In this document: piece after piece, positions 37,096 through 50,822 of the stretch
How positions within the stretch are numbered: the first letter of the stretch is position 1
Layout: each line of letters opens with the position of its first letter
DNA from: Onchocerca lupi
Taxonomy: Eukaryota > Nematoda > Chromadorea > Rhabditida > Onchocercidae
Direction: 5' to 3'
Assembly (NCBI GenBank): GCA_028564675.1
Contig: JAOVVO010000132.1
Location: 62,001 to 126,000 of the forward strand
Length of the DNA: 64,000 nucleotides
Translations under genes and position numbers: made by a program
Notes under the pieces: generated by a model
What the model was told of the DNA's origin: nothing
The model's database searches: none
The model's input: the letters and a program-made list of their open reading frames with translations, nothing else

Positions 37096-37487
37096 TTAGT
37101 TCATTAGGAAATTTCGAATTCGGCGCCAAAGCCGATTCACCAGAGAAAAAGAATTGCTTTCTTCGAATGAATATATGGAGCTAAAAAAAGCTGGCCTTTT
37201 AATTTTTCAGTAACTTTTGAAAGAATCTCTCATAACTCCATCCCATCCATTGTGTGCATCACAATAATTGGAAAATTTTTTGTGAATAATTAAAAAAAAT
37301 TATTTCATCTACTTTGTCGAATGTGGAAATTGCCCGTCAGCAGCTACCGTTGGCTATTGACATCGAGACTTCGGGAATACACACGCAAGCAAAAGAGATG
37401 GACCGAAATGGAAAATACTTACATGCATGATATATCCATCGGAGACATAATTACACAGCGTTTTTGGTGGACCCCAAATGGCTCCAT
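37096..37487 (-). CDS. Candidate two-exon reading frame, unidentified
   Basis: Exon 37423-37487 reads MEPFGVHQKRCVIMSPMDIS and reaches a canonical GTAAGT donor in phase 2. A T-rich acceptor (CTTTTTTTAG, 37181-37190) opens exon 37096-37180 in the matching phase: SIYSFEESNSFSLVNRLW, then RRIRNFLMN and a TAA. The product is 49 residues if the ATG is the start. The frame is open further upstream, so these could be the last exons of a larger gene. The intron contains a 170-bp GC-richer stretch (37321-37490 region) open on the plus strand as well, so the strand is not certain. No family recognised. Confidence 0.3.
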
Positions 37488-38734
37488 TTCAATTAAATTA
37501 CCAATTTTCTTTTCAAAAATAAATTTTTCTTTATGTCTCTTTTCTCTCTTATGAATTCATGTATTCATCCGTCCATGTCATATACGTTTGTTTGCTCATT
37601 GGACCTTTGCGAAAATAGTGGGTGCTTCTTCTCCTTCTCCTTCTCCTTCGAAATATCAGCCAGGCCGTTTTTTGATATAAATATGAATGTTCTCATCGCC
37701 ATCACTCTCCGTGGCTCCTCAACCTTATGTACAATCTCATTTCATACAATTCTTAATCTAATTTTGATCAATCCCAATGATATCATATCATGAACGATTG
37801 AATGATAACTTCATTTTTGTTTTCATTTGGAGTTATTCTAAACAAAATGATTCTATTATAATCACTTCTCGAGATTTCTCGAGACTAAAAATTTTCTTGA
37901 TTATGAAGGCATTCTCGAAACTTCAAATTCAAGAAACAAAAATCTTGCGGAATAATTTAATTATTTCCTAAAGAAATTTGATTTAATTTTCGAAATTTAG
38001 GAAGCTTAATTAGAGATTTTTAATTGTTTTATTTTTAACAACAATCATGAATATTTCATATTTTTTGTTTGACAGTTTGAAGATTCTTCCGCTTTATTTT
38101 TGTTCTGCAAATTTCTTTAAATATTTTGCAAGAATTTTTTACGAAACATAATTTTACCATTCTAAGTTAAATAGGTGCATCACTATTGCATATAGAAATC
38201 TTGACCTCGTGTATTTCCATTTTTAGAAAGAAATTTTAGATGAAATGTCAGTTTCTTTTTCATTTCATATCTATAAAATGCATTTCACATCTACAAGAAC
38301 TGATGTTTTGAAAAGTAATATAATGATACGGATGGTGCTATATTTCGTCCAGTTCCGAATCCATGCAAACATTGTAATTTCCAGTTTCATTTCAGATCTA
38401 ACATTCAGATCTTCCGGACCGGAAAGTGGCAATTTATTGAAGTGGATAACGGTTTACTTACATACTGATAAAACAAGCAAAATTTAGAGTAAGTATGAAG
38501 CACCTGGCTGATCGTTCATTCACCTTTATTAAGTTTATCTGCAGGGAAATATTTCAAGAAAAACAAATTCGAAACTTCATTAAATAACTGATAGTTTCAA
38601 TTGCTCATATACTTTATGAAATTTATAGATAGTAGCTTGAAGTAGCTCTCCTAGTTCGAAGTATAGAGTTTTTTAATTTATCAAGTAAACAAACACCTCA
38701 GCACCTATCAAAGATTTAAAAGAATTAGGTTTAG

Positions 38735-38962
38735 AATCGTCATGATGTGAAATTGACTACGAAAGTAATTCAAACTAATGGTACAAATCTTTGGCTAGAA
38801 ATTATTAATCAGATGATGCTGGATCAAATGAAGCAATTTAATTTGATTTGCAATGCTTCTAAAATTAATTATCAAGAATCAAAAAATTTAAAGACAAAAA
38901 GATATCAGTATTCAAATATGATTGCATATTTCTATTCTGTCTGTCGAGATTGTTCTTGGTAA
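38735..38962 (+). CDS. Candidate exon, unidentified
   Basis: A frame opens directly at an acceptor (GGTTTAG, ending at 38734) as NRHDVKLTTKVIQTNGTNLW, then LEIINQMMLDQMKQFNLIC, and runs 75 codons to a TAA at 38960-38962. A GTAATC donor overlaps the stop (TTG-GTAATC), so splicing could carry the frame on. The residue composition is protein-like, with several Trp, Cys and Met and a mixed charge pattern. No domain recognised. Chance is possible in sequence this AT-rich. Confidence 0.3.
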   Translation, partial: NRHDVKLTTKVIQTNGTNLWLEIINQMMLDQMKQFNLICNASKINYQESKNLKTKRYQYSNMIAYFYSVCRDCSW

Positions 38963-41371
38963 TCTTAGCAAGCAAAATTTCTGATGCTGGACTGAAGTGC
39001 TGGAATTAATGCTGTAAATTTCTTGATTAGCAAAGAAAGTAGCAGTTTCAGTAGCTTCGGATATCCCGTAATTCTTGGCTTCAGTTCTGGATATTAAGCT
39101 GAAAAAATGTCATTTTCTTGAAATGGCCAAATGCTTTTCAAAAAACTAAAAGAATGAGGTGGTTTTTTGCTTGCTCAAAGCCAAAAGTCAGCTTTTGAAA
39201 AATTTTTCAAAGAAAGCTTACAAGCAAAAAAGGAGAAATGAGGTACGCTCCCATTCGAAGTTAACTAATGCTACGCTTCAGTTAGCTTCGCTCAAAAGAA
39301 GTAAATTTAGGAATTTCATTTTCTCCTATTCTATTCCACTCATCCACCATTTACTTTTCTCTTTTACACCTTAACAATTAAAAGAATGAAAAAAACCTTT
39401 TAAACTTGATTCTCGCCTCATAAAACTTTCTCTGTTTTCTTTAATTTAAAGAAAATAAAAGCTTTGTTCATGTGCACTTCCCATTTTTTTTTGCTTTCAT
39501 TTCCTTGCGCAAAAATTTTCCCAATTGTTTAACATTTTTACTTAAAACTTTCGTGATCATTCTGCTAGAAATAATGGAGAAGTTGGCCATATTTATATTA
39601 AATTTATGTCTTTTAATATATGAAAAATACAGGCCTTTCACAGTGTTGCCAAGAATTATTACACATTGAATTTGAACAATAGGGGTTTTTCGTATGTTTT
39701 TATAAATATTTATTGATTAAATTCAGTAATCCAGAAATTTCCTTATTCCATTAATGAAGTATAAACATCAGTGTATCGACACTTGTCCAAATATATGCCG
39801 TGAAATTTATTTATAATGCTAAGTTTCAAGTTATTTTTACTTTTCGAAATTGTAACTTTGCTGATAAAAGCAATCTAGTTGTAAATCATTTTCAGGTGAT
39901 ATGACTGCAAAACAGTGATAAAAAATGATACCAATGAATGCATTGCTCATCATACCGGATTCTGTTCCAATGTATCAGTTATCGTAATATTATTTAACAG
40001 GTTGGGTTTTTCTTTTTTTCTGCTTCTGAAGTTCTCAATTTTCAATTTTCGGATTTAAAACTATTTAAATCATGAATATTTATCTGAACTTTATGCAAAT
40101 ATTTTTAAATAAAGCTGAGATGAGAAATACACGATCATATTTTCCTTTTGTACATTATGCTTTCTAATGCGCATAATATATTCGAAGTATGCATAAAATT
40201 AATGTAATTCCAAAAATAAAATGATTTAAATTGAAGAATTATTTTTGCATTTAGCTAGAACTGAAAATGCATTCTTTCAATGCTGCATAAATTGGACTGG
40301 ATGTCAGAAGCCTTCTTATTTCTGGATTATTTCTTGTTTTAGAAATTCCAGAAATACTCTTCCAATCTGAAATATCAACATTTTCCATTTACCTCATGTC
40401 CTTTTCTGCGGTTTTTTGGCATACAAATAACCAAAAATAATTCAAAATTTTTAATTAATTTAGCAATATGAAAATTGGAGTAACTGAAATAAATTTGAAA
40501 TAAAGGAAGCATATTTGAGTGCACACCAGTCATTACTACTAAGTAAACAATCTGTTTTAATAAAAATTGTTAATGCAAAATACATTATTCATTTCTTGAG
40601 TTTGAAAATGCTTCCACTATTTTCCTTCATCAACCAACTGATCTATAAATTTTTCATCTTTTGAAAATTTTCATTCTTCTAATTCATGTAAATTGCAAGC
40701 TTAATTATTAAAATTTCGATTTTCAGTTTTTTCCCAATTAGATTTTGACATTAATCAGAAAGTGACGTAATTGTAAATTTCCAGAGCTACTTTTTGTTTC
40801 GTTATTTTTTACACATCAAAATTACGAGGTGTTTGAAATGAAATTTCAAATTCGAGGCAAAACCTGCTTGTTTTATCAGCTAAACCATTACCTTTTTTAT
40901 TTTTTGTATCGATTTAGTCCAGTAAATTGCATTCTATTAAAGCATTCAAATATAGGGAACTTGCCTTTAGAAAATGTTTTGAAAGTCTTTTTAACAAAAA
41001 TGTATTTTCTATTTCAATTGGATTTTTGTGTGCATTTAAACAAATTCAAAATTGCTTCCTGAATGTGCCAGAAAACTTTAAAAAAAAAAAAAAAAGAAGA
41101 GAAGGAAGATTATGAACAAAAAATGGATTTACAAATTTAAAAAGGCTCAAGAAGGATCTCTGATCCTTTGTAGTATTACTGGGAAGAATCATACCAAAAT
41201 TATCGAAAAATGTTATTTAATAAAGAAGAAAAATGGCAAATTTTACAGGAAGTTAAAATTCTTAAAAATAATGCCTAATTCAGATAAATGTTAAAGTAAG
41301 ACCGAAAATTTGTTTCTAATCTACAAAAAATTCTTGCATGAGAGCTGTTAAGCAATAAAAAATAAATTAGA

Positions 41372-41787
41372 TTAATTAAGAAATTTAATACATTTTATTT
41401 GACATATTGAATGCAAACTTTTTCTATAAAGAATATCAGAATATAATTTTGATAGTGTGATAGTGACACTGATTGAAGTATAATTCGCTTCTTTTAGAAG
41501 TTCTCGAGTGTTTCGGCCATATTCTTGCCAGATTTTAGGGCAACGAAAGCAAATATATGGCAATTCGAACAAATTAAGATTCATATTATGCTTAGAAATC
41601 ATTATTTTTCCCGTGAAGCTAGAGATAAATAATAATCAGCACCTAGAGATTTGTAAAATTGTTTGGCACCGGCAAGCAATATTTGTTGTCCATCGCAGCA
41701 ATCGTTATACTTGAGAATATTAAGCAACAATTCATGAAATGCAATTAAAAAATATAACTCAAATAAGTCAAGTAAACAAATTATATT
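41372..41787 (-). pseudogene. Two overlapping frames, possible frameshifted gene fragment
   Basis: The upstream minus-strand frame (about 41602-41787) ends LLAGAKQFYKSLGADYYLSL, then ASREK and TAA. That TAA overlaps the ATG of the next frame in the arrangement TAATG. The second frame (41372-41602) begins MISKHNMNLNLFELPYICFR and continues CPKIWQEYGRNTRELLKEA. Both halves have protein-like composition. An interrupted reading frame, a short unrecognised intron or coincidence would all fit. No family recognised. Confidence 0.25.
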
Positions 41788-44700
41788 TGACTTTGCTATT
41801 CGAATTTATTGCTTGAATTTCATTCTCGAGGGAATGCTTGAAAATAATCTCTTTTTATTGTTTCATTTCTGTGTTAAGTAATCACTAAAATAGTAAGGAT
41901 TCTTCTTTCCGCTTTAAAATAAAATTCATTCTTTGAAAAGTTTTACTCATGCTGCTTGATTTAAATGCAAATGTAATGACGGAATTGTTCCATTTTGAAT
42001 CAAAAAGAAAAGTTTGAAATTTCGCTTCTTCAAAGTTCTCCCGATGTAATTGCAGCCTTCGACTTTTTTTTAAAGACATTATTTGTTTTCTAGCATTTTA
42101 AATTTATTTAAAACAATTTTACTCACCTTAATTTGCTTGCATTTGCACTTTCTTTTTGCTCTTTAAATTTACTTAGCTTAATTTGCTCTTTTGACTTTGC
42201 GCTTTCGTTATAAAAATTCAATTATTTCAAGATGGAACATTTACAGAGTGATTTTGTTTCTTCGTTCTCTTCCTTTCCAATGTCATTTGATATATCTGTT
42301 TTGCTAATTCTGATTACATTATCAAAGATTTTCATTGTGTTCTAATGTATTTTAATTCATTAGAAGAGGTAATAATATTTTCAGTTGATTTCGAAAATAC
42401 TGCAAGTAATCATTCAACTTTATGTCGACAATTGCGCACAGGTATGAATTCAAATAAAAAGTTTTTAAATATAGGACATGTCATTAACTTCTCAAGAAAT
42501 GAATATTGCACAAAATAATTCTCAACAAATTCGAATGAATATATGAAATTTAATTTATAAGAACAGAAAAGGCGGCATCCCAATGTGCAAAAAATGAGGA
42601 TTAGTTTAAATTAATAAATTGGGAGATTTTCACGGAAAGCAGATGTTTTTTGGAAAATTATTAATTTCTATTATCTTGTCGTTATTTTGGAGTTTCATCA
42701 GTCTTCTTTAAATCCCAACTTCTTTTCCCACTCTTCTATTTTTGTTCTAAAAAAATTCATATATTTCTAGACTAATTCATATATTTTTTTCATATAATTT
42801 TCCATATTTCTGATTTCATTGAATTACCGTATAATGTTCGCAAACAATTAATAACTATTTTAAACAGATTAGATATGCAAAGTTCATATTTTATATTAAA
42901 TCATTATTACAGGTTTGGCATAATGATTTTACCTTTCCCTTTGGCATGATGATTTTATTCGTATTTTCCATTCAGTAATTTCACAGTTCCATAAATTGCT
43001 CTTTAATTTAAATAATTTTGAATGACTTACCGCTAAGAAATTCATAAAATTAATTTCAACCGTAGAAGAATGAAAAATGATGATAATGAATCAGTCAACT
43101 TTTACAACTGTCTTCAAATATATGGCAAGAACATTCATTTAAAATCAATATTTAGAATCAATTTCCTTTCACTTCTAATTTACTGATGTCATATTTATTG
43201 TATTGATCCAATTTAGAAAACTTTTGCGATCACACAATTATTCATAAAAACATCTGATCAGTTATGAAATTCCCTAAAGTAATTATATCAAATAGTTTAT
43301 GATTATTTTGAAATAAAATTACCCGTGAATTACTAGGTTTATTAGAGCAAAATGGCTAAAAAGTGTTTAGCATGAAGGACTGAATAAATTATTTCATAAA
43401 GTACTGACCATACGAAATTAATCTTTGGCTTAAGCACTATCAGATCATTTTAAAATTTAATTAATTTTTGGCCAACGCGATGAAATGCATTTTGCATTTA
43501 TTTCAAATATTGATGAAACAAAAGCGAAATTTACTAAAGAAATGTTTCAAAATTTTCATTTTCATTGTACAATTTGAAATTGCGGCAAAAATGCGGCAAT
43601 CACAACATATTTGTGAAATTTTTCGGATATTTTTTCAAGCAAATAAATCAAAACTAAGCTTTATTGAAAATTTTCTAAAATTTAGTATTTTTCACTGCGA
43701 TCACTATACTGAATAAAAAAAATTGTGTAGAATATTTAAATTTATGAATGAAAGAGGAGTTGAAATAAGAGAGATAGTATTGTTTTTAAAAAAAAAAAAA
43801 CTCCAAATTAGTAAGATTGAAGATTAATAGAAAAATTTTCATTTTTTTTTTTTTTTCAATGAAAATGACGATTAGCTTTTAAATTAATCATAAGGATTTA
43901 GTGCTGTCTCGCTCTCAGCCCATCTCTAAGCTTCATGCCAAATGCGATGCTCACGACGCCTAAGCTTCATTATCGGTTTTGGATAATAAAATTTTAATTT
44001 AAAACAAAATTCCATCGAAAGCTCCGGTCACGCAATATAGAGTCTGTGAAGCGAACCGCAAATGTATGTCAAAAAATTGGCTCCAAATTGGCAATATTAA
44101 AATTTTTGTGGTGATTCTTCATCCATTTTATTAAATTTTCGTTGCGTTTTTTTTCTTTTTAATCTCTTTTCCTTCTTTCTTATTCACTTTTTTAGTTTTA
44201 ATTTTCATTTATGCTCGATTAATGTATTTCTGTTTTTGGTTCAAATGCTGTATTCCGCTTTCTGTTGCATTTTATTCTTCTCATTTGCAAGTTTCTTATC
44301 TTGCAAAAATAAAAACGAAAATCCAGCATGTTGAATTGGTTCGAATGTTAGCCGTATTTGCAAGTAAGTCTGATATATTCGAAATATACTTTTAAGTTTT
44401 TTAGCCATAGGTAAATATGCAAATTGAGCTGATAAGCTGATAAGACATTAAACTGATTTCATTTTCAACAAAGTCCAATGCTGATGATTACCAAAATATC
44501 ATGTATATCATTGTCGATATATTATTGTACCTAGAGATGATACGCATGACTTTTGCAAGTATGCGTGACACGTTTAAAGTGCAAGTCAATCATTTAACAT
44601 GAACAACCGAATTCCGGATTTCTCGTAAAGTTTACCCACACATTTTGAAATGCTTATTACTGTGCTTAAATCACCTTCAAGTCGATAAACGCTTTTTGGA

Positions 44701-45044
44701 TGATATTTGACTTTTACAGTTTAGTTGTTCTTTTTTGAGCGATCTTCATATCACAAAACTGCAAGCTTATCAAAAACTTTTCATTGATGTGCTATATGTC
44801 CATCTCTCTGTGTATATGTATATCTGAATACATATTTACGGCCTATCGTTCATCTGGTCAGTATTTGTAGGTGAAGACATTTGCTTCAAATGCGAAAAAA
44901 ATTTGCAAAAAACTGTGTGCAACAGCAGCAGCTAAAATCATTTTTCTTCGGGGCCATGCCATCTGATGAAAAAAAAGAACCTTTCCTTCGACCTATTCGT
45001 CTTTTCTCGGGTCGACTATTTTAGGAATTTACGCATTTTTATAG

Positions 45045-45320
45045 CATCAGCAGCAACCCTTTTTGCTTCTTTTTGATCCGAACTGTTATATTTCCATCTC
45101 CTCACAACGATCATCCTTTCTCCTTCCTTCCATTCTAATCCAACCTTTAAAAAAAGAAAAACTCGATTTCGTATTCAACGATCAACAACATTCACTCAAA
45201 ACGGCGCCACAAATCTGCATTTTTACTCATTCTGCTTCTTTATATTCTTGCTTTCCTGATTTGTTATGCCATTTCAAAATTGTGTTTCAATTCCAATTGT
45301 CTCTGAACGATCGGTGTTGA
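45045..45320 (+). CDS. Candidate exon, unidentified
   Basis: After an acceptor (GCATTTTTATAG, ending at 45044) a plus-strand frame is open for 91 codons: HQQQPFLLLFDPNCYISISS, then QRSSFLLPSILIQPLKKEKL, and a Gln/His/Cys-containing tail to a TGA at 45318-45320. The minus strand is interrupted in the same stretch. There is no motif, no partner exon and no start codon in good context. Confidence 0.25.
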   Translation, partial: HQQQPFLLLFDPNCYISISSQRSSFLLPSILIQPLKKEKLDFVFNDQQHSLKTAPQICIFTHSASLYSCFPDLLCHFKIVFQFQLSLNDRC

Positions 45321-46439
45321 TTGCTGATTTGAAGGCTTAATCATCTAACGATGCCTATATGTAGCAGGTTCAGTATAAGACAAAATTCAACGCCTGGCTA
45401 TTGATGGTTACTTATTATTCCGGAAATGAGGAGAAAATAATTCCCTGAAATCATTTTTCGGAATTTGTTCTTGTCTAAGCAGTAATAAAGAAATTATCGT
45501 ACTAACCCAGACAACTTGTCAGTATGGCATAAATATATCAATTCGCTTAAATTTTGTTCCATATATTAGATAATATTTGGAACAATTATTTCTCGAATAG
45601 AACTTATTCGTACACTAGAAAATTCAAAAGCTAATTAGAAAAAGCTCATGTAGGAGTTAGGTTGAAATACTTGGCAGTAGAAGTAATCAGATTGGAATTC
45701 TTTTATCGACAAGAAATAGTTATAACTTTACTGTACTTTACAAATATAGTATCATGATGATAGTTATGTTGAAAGGTGACAGTAATCAAATCTATCGGAT
45801 ATTTATTGTGAGTACAATGTCCGAGAAATTATTTTAGCTCATTTATTCTGACATTAATTAATTTTCAGCGAACTTCTTGACTTGGCTATAGTTATTTCTT
45901 AATGAAATCTAAACATTTACAAATATTTTCGTCTTTTTGATTGCAATCCAATTATTTTTGTAAAACGTCCAATGTTTATGTTTGATTTGAGTAAGTTTGT
46001 ATTCTAATTTATTTGCATAATTTCCTTGCAAATGTTATGCATAATAGATAATGGATGAAAGGTAAATTGTGTGAATATTTCTGAATGATGGAATCATAAG
46101 GTATGCTTGAAACTTGCAATAATTTGAAGAGATTAGTGTCTTGTGGAACGGCAAAAGATCACTGGAAATGATGAGAGCAGAGTGATTTAATAGTGCTTTT
46201 TATTGAATTGCAGAAAAACTGGCGGGCTTTACATGATTTTGAATGGATTTTGGATGAAAGCACAAAATGATTGACCTCTGTCAATTGACCTCTCTGTGGG
46301 TGTACCTTCCTTCCGGATAATGCTAAATAAAGAGGGTTTGTTTATCGTAGCTGGAATTCAATGTGAACAAATGAAAAAGAAAAACTGAAAAGAGGAAAGA
46401 TTCGACGGTCACAGGAGCAAACAAACCTTCTTTGGAGCA

Positions 46440-47440
46440 TTAAAAAATTTTGTGCACCAAGGTAAAAACAAATCTTTTTCTAGAACGAACACTAATTTGA
46501 TTTGACCCCGGACGAATGGCTACTGCAATGTCCACTGGGGCGATTTTATCGCCACATTTCATCTTCATCATACATTTGGAGTGACCTTCAAAAAAGGAAT
46601 GATACTGACCATCGAAAACAACCAATTCTTGCAAGAGATGAAACTCTGAAAACTTTCGCATGCAAATGTTTTCAGTGTTTGGTCACTGAAAAAGATTATT
46701 GCTTGCGAGAGAGTTTGTGAGAAAATAAACACAAAAATGACCTTCGAAATAAAATTTCTTAGAGTAATGTACATTTACACTCTACTAAAGTCTTAAAGGA
46801 TAAAGCATGCGCTTGTACAATTTGTTTATTTATATGCCTATGTTTTTTGTTTCTTTTTCAATATTTATACACATTATAAATGAAAAAGAAAGTAACGTTT
46901 TAATAAGTTAGCATATCGAAGATTGAAACAAAGCAATACTTTCCATTTGCATGAAGTTTCGGAATTCATCTTCTACATGCTTTGTTCTATTTCTAACTGA
47001 CTAATTTTCCATATTCCAAAGATGAGGTAGCTTTTGATGGAATTATTTAGAATTGCCATCTTACAGATCTTTTAATTTTATGAATTTCGTTGCAAATCAA
47101 AAAAAAAAAATGTTTATTGAAAGAATATTAATTGGCCAGATCTTTACAATATATTTTAAAAATGCGCTTTGGAAGAAAAATATGTGTTTGAAATCCATAA
47201 ATGCTGAGAGGAAAATTCGCTATGTTATTGCCAATTAGGGCTTCTTCGGGTGAATTTACTGCCAATCACTTGATTTTTTGTTTTTATCTTTTAAAAATTG
47301 TCGAAGATACTGTAATTATATTTACTTATGGACCTGTTTAGTGTGACATCATCTAGCTTAACGGTGCCCTGAGCTGCAGCTTCAATTGAACATTTCATTT
47401 TTGTTCTGGAATCTTTCCGAAACGGAACAAAAAGCGGCAT
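46440..47440 (-). CDS. Two-exon protein, unidentified; weak resemblance to the end of a PINIT-type fold
   Basis: Exon 1 (47326-47440) begins with an ATG directly behind a CACCAG acceptor: MPLFVPFRKDSRTKMKCSIE, then AAAQGTVKLDDVTLNRSI, to a GTAAAT donor in phase 1. Exon 2 enters in the same phase from GTTTTCAG (end 46645): FHLLQELVVFDGQYHSFFEG, then HSKCMMKMKCGDKIAPVDIA and VAIRPGSNQISVRSRKRFVF. Unspliced it stops at 46440-46442, giving about 106 residues; a GTGCAC at 46452-46457 could instead be a donor. The pattern PVDI-x4-RPGSNQISV recalls the PxxI...PG-N-I-V end of PIAS/ZMIZ SUMO-ligase PINIT domains, but no SP-RING follows that I could find. That resemblance is weak and unverified. Confidence 0.42.
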
Positions 47441-48460
47441 CTGGTGAGTGTGCTTGAAATATATGTACAAAAGAAAAAATGGATAAAATAAGCAGTTCGG
47501 CAAACAGAACAGTTGCAAAGAACTGCTATAAATTTCATGTGTACTACAATTTTTCATAGTAAGGTGAAATGAAAGGTCAAAGTTCTGTCATTTCAACCAA
47601 ACATTATCATCTTGTTATTATTGTGATAATTGATTTAATAGAAAAAAAATGCCAGATTGGTTTTTTTTTTTTGGAATATTAAGAAGGCAAGAAATATTGA
47701 TGTAAAAATATGCATAAATAAGAATATGTATAAGTTATCTGGTCATTTTCCTCATTCTAATTTAAGAATTATTTAATATCAATTCATACTTCATGTTATG
47801 GATAATGAAAGTAATATTTTATTTCTTATTCAGAATGCAATCAGAAATTTCGATTGATTTGCTTTTGCTTATGTAAATTAAGTAAGATATACTCGGACCA
47901 AAATTTGAATGAAATTCAGTATTAAAAGATTTCAATCTAGAAATTAAAGAGTTATTGTATTGAATGATGAAGTTTAATTTCTTGAAGCATTTTCAGTCAA
48001 ACTTCTAGTATTGTGGGAAGGTAATTCATGTTGATTCTATCGCGATTAATTAGCATTATTTTGTTATTATCTTTTATTATTGCTCCAAGGTTGACCTTCG
48101 ACCTTCCTCCCCATTCTAGATATCTTTTTCATCTCTCGCTTCAAGGATTTTCTTGTTAGCAGCAGCATATTTTATTTTTTTTATCGGAAATCTCATTCAT
48201 CTTTTTTGTTATCTAACTGTCTACTTCATTTGTTTCCGCTCGATATTTGTTCGCATCTTTTTATCACTGTTTTACATCCTAAGTTCTACAGTTTTTCAGA
48301 ACTTGCAAATAGAATTCGAAAGGGTGGGGTCAAGCTGTAAAAATGAAGCGCCTTCAATTGGACTTATCTTTTCTCCCTCATTTCCATCTTCACTGACCAG
48401 TTCAATATAAGAGAGAATCAGTGACCGTTTGGGTTTCATTTCATTTCTACATCGTTCAAG

Positions 48461-48544
48461 CAAGGGGTGGCGCATCTACAATTTTCCGTTGCCAAATTCA
48501 ACAAACGCATCGATTTGACCTTCGAACCTTATTTATTCGAAAAA
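48461..48544 (+). CDS. Candidate short exon, unidentified
   Basis: Between an AAG acceptor and a GTAAAG donor, 28 in-frame codons read QGVAHLQFSVAKFNKRIDLT, then FEPYLFEK. The segment is less AT-rich than its surroundings. The minus strand is also open here (SMRLLNLATENCRCATPC), so neither strand nor coding status is settled. Confidence 0.22.
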
Positions 48545-50822
48545 GTAAAGCATTTTTCCTTTTTTCTATCTTTACGAACATATTTTCATACAATAAATTA
48601 TCAAAGTTATGACAGAGTAGACATTTTTGGAATCCTTGAAATTTCGAATTTGTAATTCTAAAAGGGACAGTAATAGCATCACCTAAAGAATTTCGTGAAT
48701 TTGATAATAGTTTGTGAGTTAAATCAAATTAAAATGTAATGTTGCTGTGATGCTCTTCTAAAAATGGAATAAAAAAATAATAAAAAGTAAAACTTCTAGA
48801 AATAGAAAACACATAATTTAAAGCCTGCAAAACTAAATTCTCTGGAATAATTTGTTCTGTGGTTTTGTTTATAAGTATGCATTAGAACCGACCTGCTGCA
48901 GTATTTGCCATAAAATGAAATTCAATAAGTTTTGATAATAGTCGCACCTGAATTATCAACATTTACTTGCTCTATTTAGTTAGAAGGCGAAGATTTATTC
49001 GTCTAGAATGTTAGGCTGCGAAAAAATGTAAAAGAAAATATTCAGATGATAAATACTGTAATGGGATAGCGCAATTGGTGCAAAGCAACTGCAGTGGCTC
49101 TTTTTTAGCAAAATTATCTTAAAATATTTTTATTTCAATCGAGACAACTTTCGTAACTAAGAAGTCCTATATTATTAATAAGGCATCAAACAACAAAGTA
49201 ATAAATTTGAAGATTGTACGTTTTGAATTTTTAACTTTGTAGCAGCAATTTTGATGGAACTTGATTCATATTACTGATATGAACCAATTTTGACCTCATA
49301 TATATTTACTTCCTTTTTACCTTTGCATATTCTGCGATTTCAATCACTACAAATAACGGCCACAAATTCTATATCAATTTAGTGATAAAAGTAATGCATC
49401 TAGAAAAACTTTTTCGCACTCAAAATTTGAAATTTGGAAAGTTTTGATAAATATAAATATTAAATGCAGTTAAAGAAATTATTCCTCAGAAGATTGCAAA
49501 AAAGTTATAAGAAAGTTGCAGAAAAAATTGAACAAATTGCAAAAATAACAAAAGTAAATTTCTAAAACAATAAATTGCAAAAATAATTTATTGTTTCAAG
49601 AAATTTAAAAGTAGTGGAAAATATTGCTTTAAAGATTTTATATCCGGAACGCCTATTTCATGTTGCTATTTATCAAAAAGTTTTAGTTACTTATTTCCTT
49701 TCGATTTCAATTTCGATTGTTAGTACGGATCAGAGCTGAATTTTTTAAACTGAATCAAAATTTTATATGAGAAAAAAATTATGAGATCAGAGAAATAATT
49801 TAGTCATAAATAGAAAGATTTAAGAATTCTATTTTAATAAACTTTTGTGAATGATATAATAAAAAAAGCTCTGGATTCCACAATATAAATTTTTGCCAGA
49901 TTAAAAGCACTTCCGAATCTGCTTTGCTGTCAAACGTCCATACCATTTTTTCATCTCAACCCTTTTTTTGTTTTCGAATGATTGAAACTGCAGCATTTTT
50001 GAAATTTTTAATGGCCAATGAAGAAATCTGAAAATAATGTTACAGTGAAGTATTGCCTTTTCAGTTGAGGTGATCGCCCAATTAGAAAGCACGCATATCA
50101 ACATTTTTTCACACAAGATTGAAGTTATCACGGTGACTTTTTTGCTTATTGTTTAAGTGTTTTATAATCGAATTTCCAATTGTTTCAGTCAAATTAATAA
50201 TTTTACTCAATTTTCCTGAAATTAGGAGATAACTCAATTTGAATATTTCGTCTTAGTTTCCTCATTTCAATTTTCTCTACATTAAATTTTCATTTGCATG
50301 AAAACTTAGGATTTTTTTATTAGACTCCATGCATTTAGTTTAATTCAGCTAAATTTATATTTTTGATTCAGTCATATTTAATCTTATCCAACATTACTAA
50401 TCTTGGAGCAAATTCAGGCAAAACTCATATACCAATACCACTTTCGTTGAAGTTATAATCATTTTTGATCATGAATAGCTATTTTTTCAGATTCTTCAGA
50501 AATACTTTTAGAGGATCATATTCTTAATAAGTGATTAATTATTCATTTATATTCAAAACACAACCTAATTTTCAAAAAGATCAAAGTTCATAAAATTATC
50601 ATATTTCAAAACCACTTGAAAAGATAGGAATTTTCATGAGGTTTTGCCTATTTCGAGATGGAAATTTTCGCATTGTACATATTTTGTTCTTTTTTGATGA
50701 CCGAGTACCACAGATAAGTGCCAGATTTTACATAATTATTAAATTAATACTTCGATAAGTTGAATGCATCACATCATTCTAAATTAACTTTCTAATGAAA
50801 ATTTAATCCCGAATCAAAGATT

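Larger units (their letters stand above)
37488..46439. other. Long interval with isolated candidate exons only
   Basis: About 9 kb, AT-rich. The three best open segments are listed separately (38735-38962 plus, 41372-41787 minus, 45045-45320 plus). Between them I see only homopolymers such as the A run at about 41080-41095 and long T-rich stretches. No repeat family was recognised. Confidence 0.45.

Noticed and set aside
39159..39374. Helix-like open frames on the plus strand around 39.2 kb (LAQSQKSAFEKFFKESLQAK)
   Set aside because: The frame is bounded by stops on both sides with no acceptor, and three frames are open over the same bases. Likely chance.
48153..48410. 85-codon plus-strand frame with hydrophobic segments resembling a membrane protein
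   Set aside because: The hydrophobicity follows from the T-rich sequence. There is no motif, start context or splice support.
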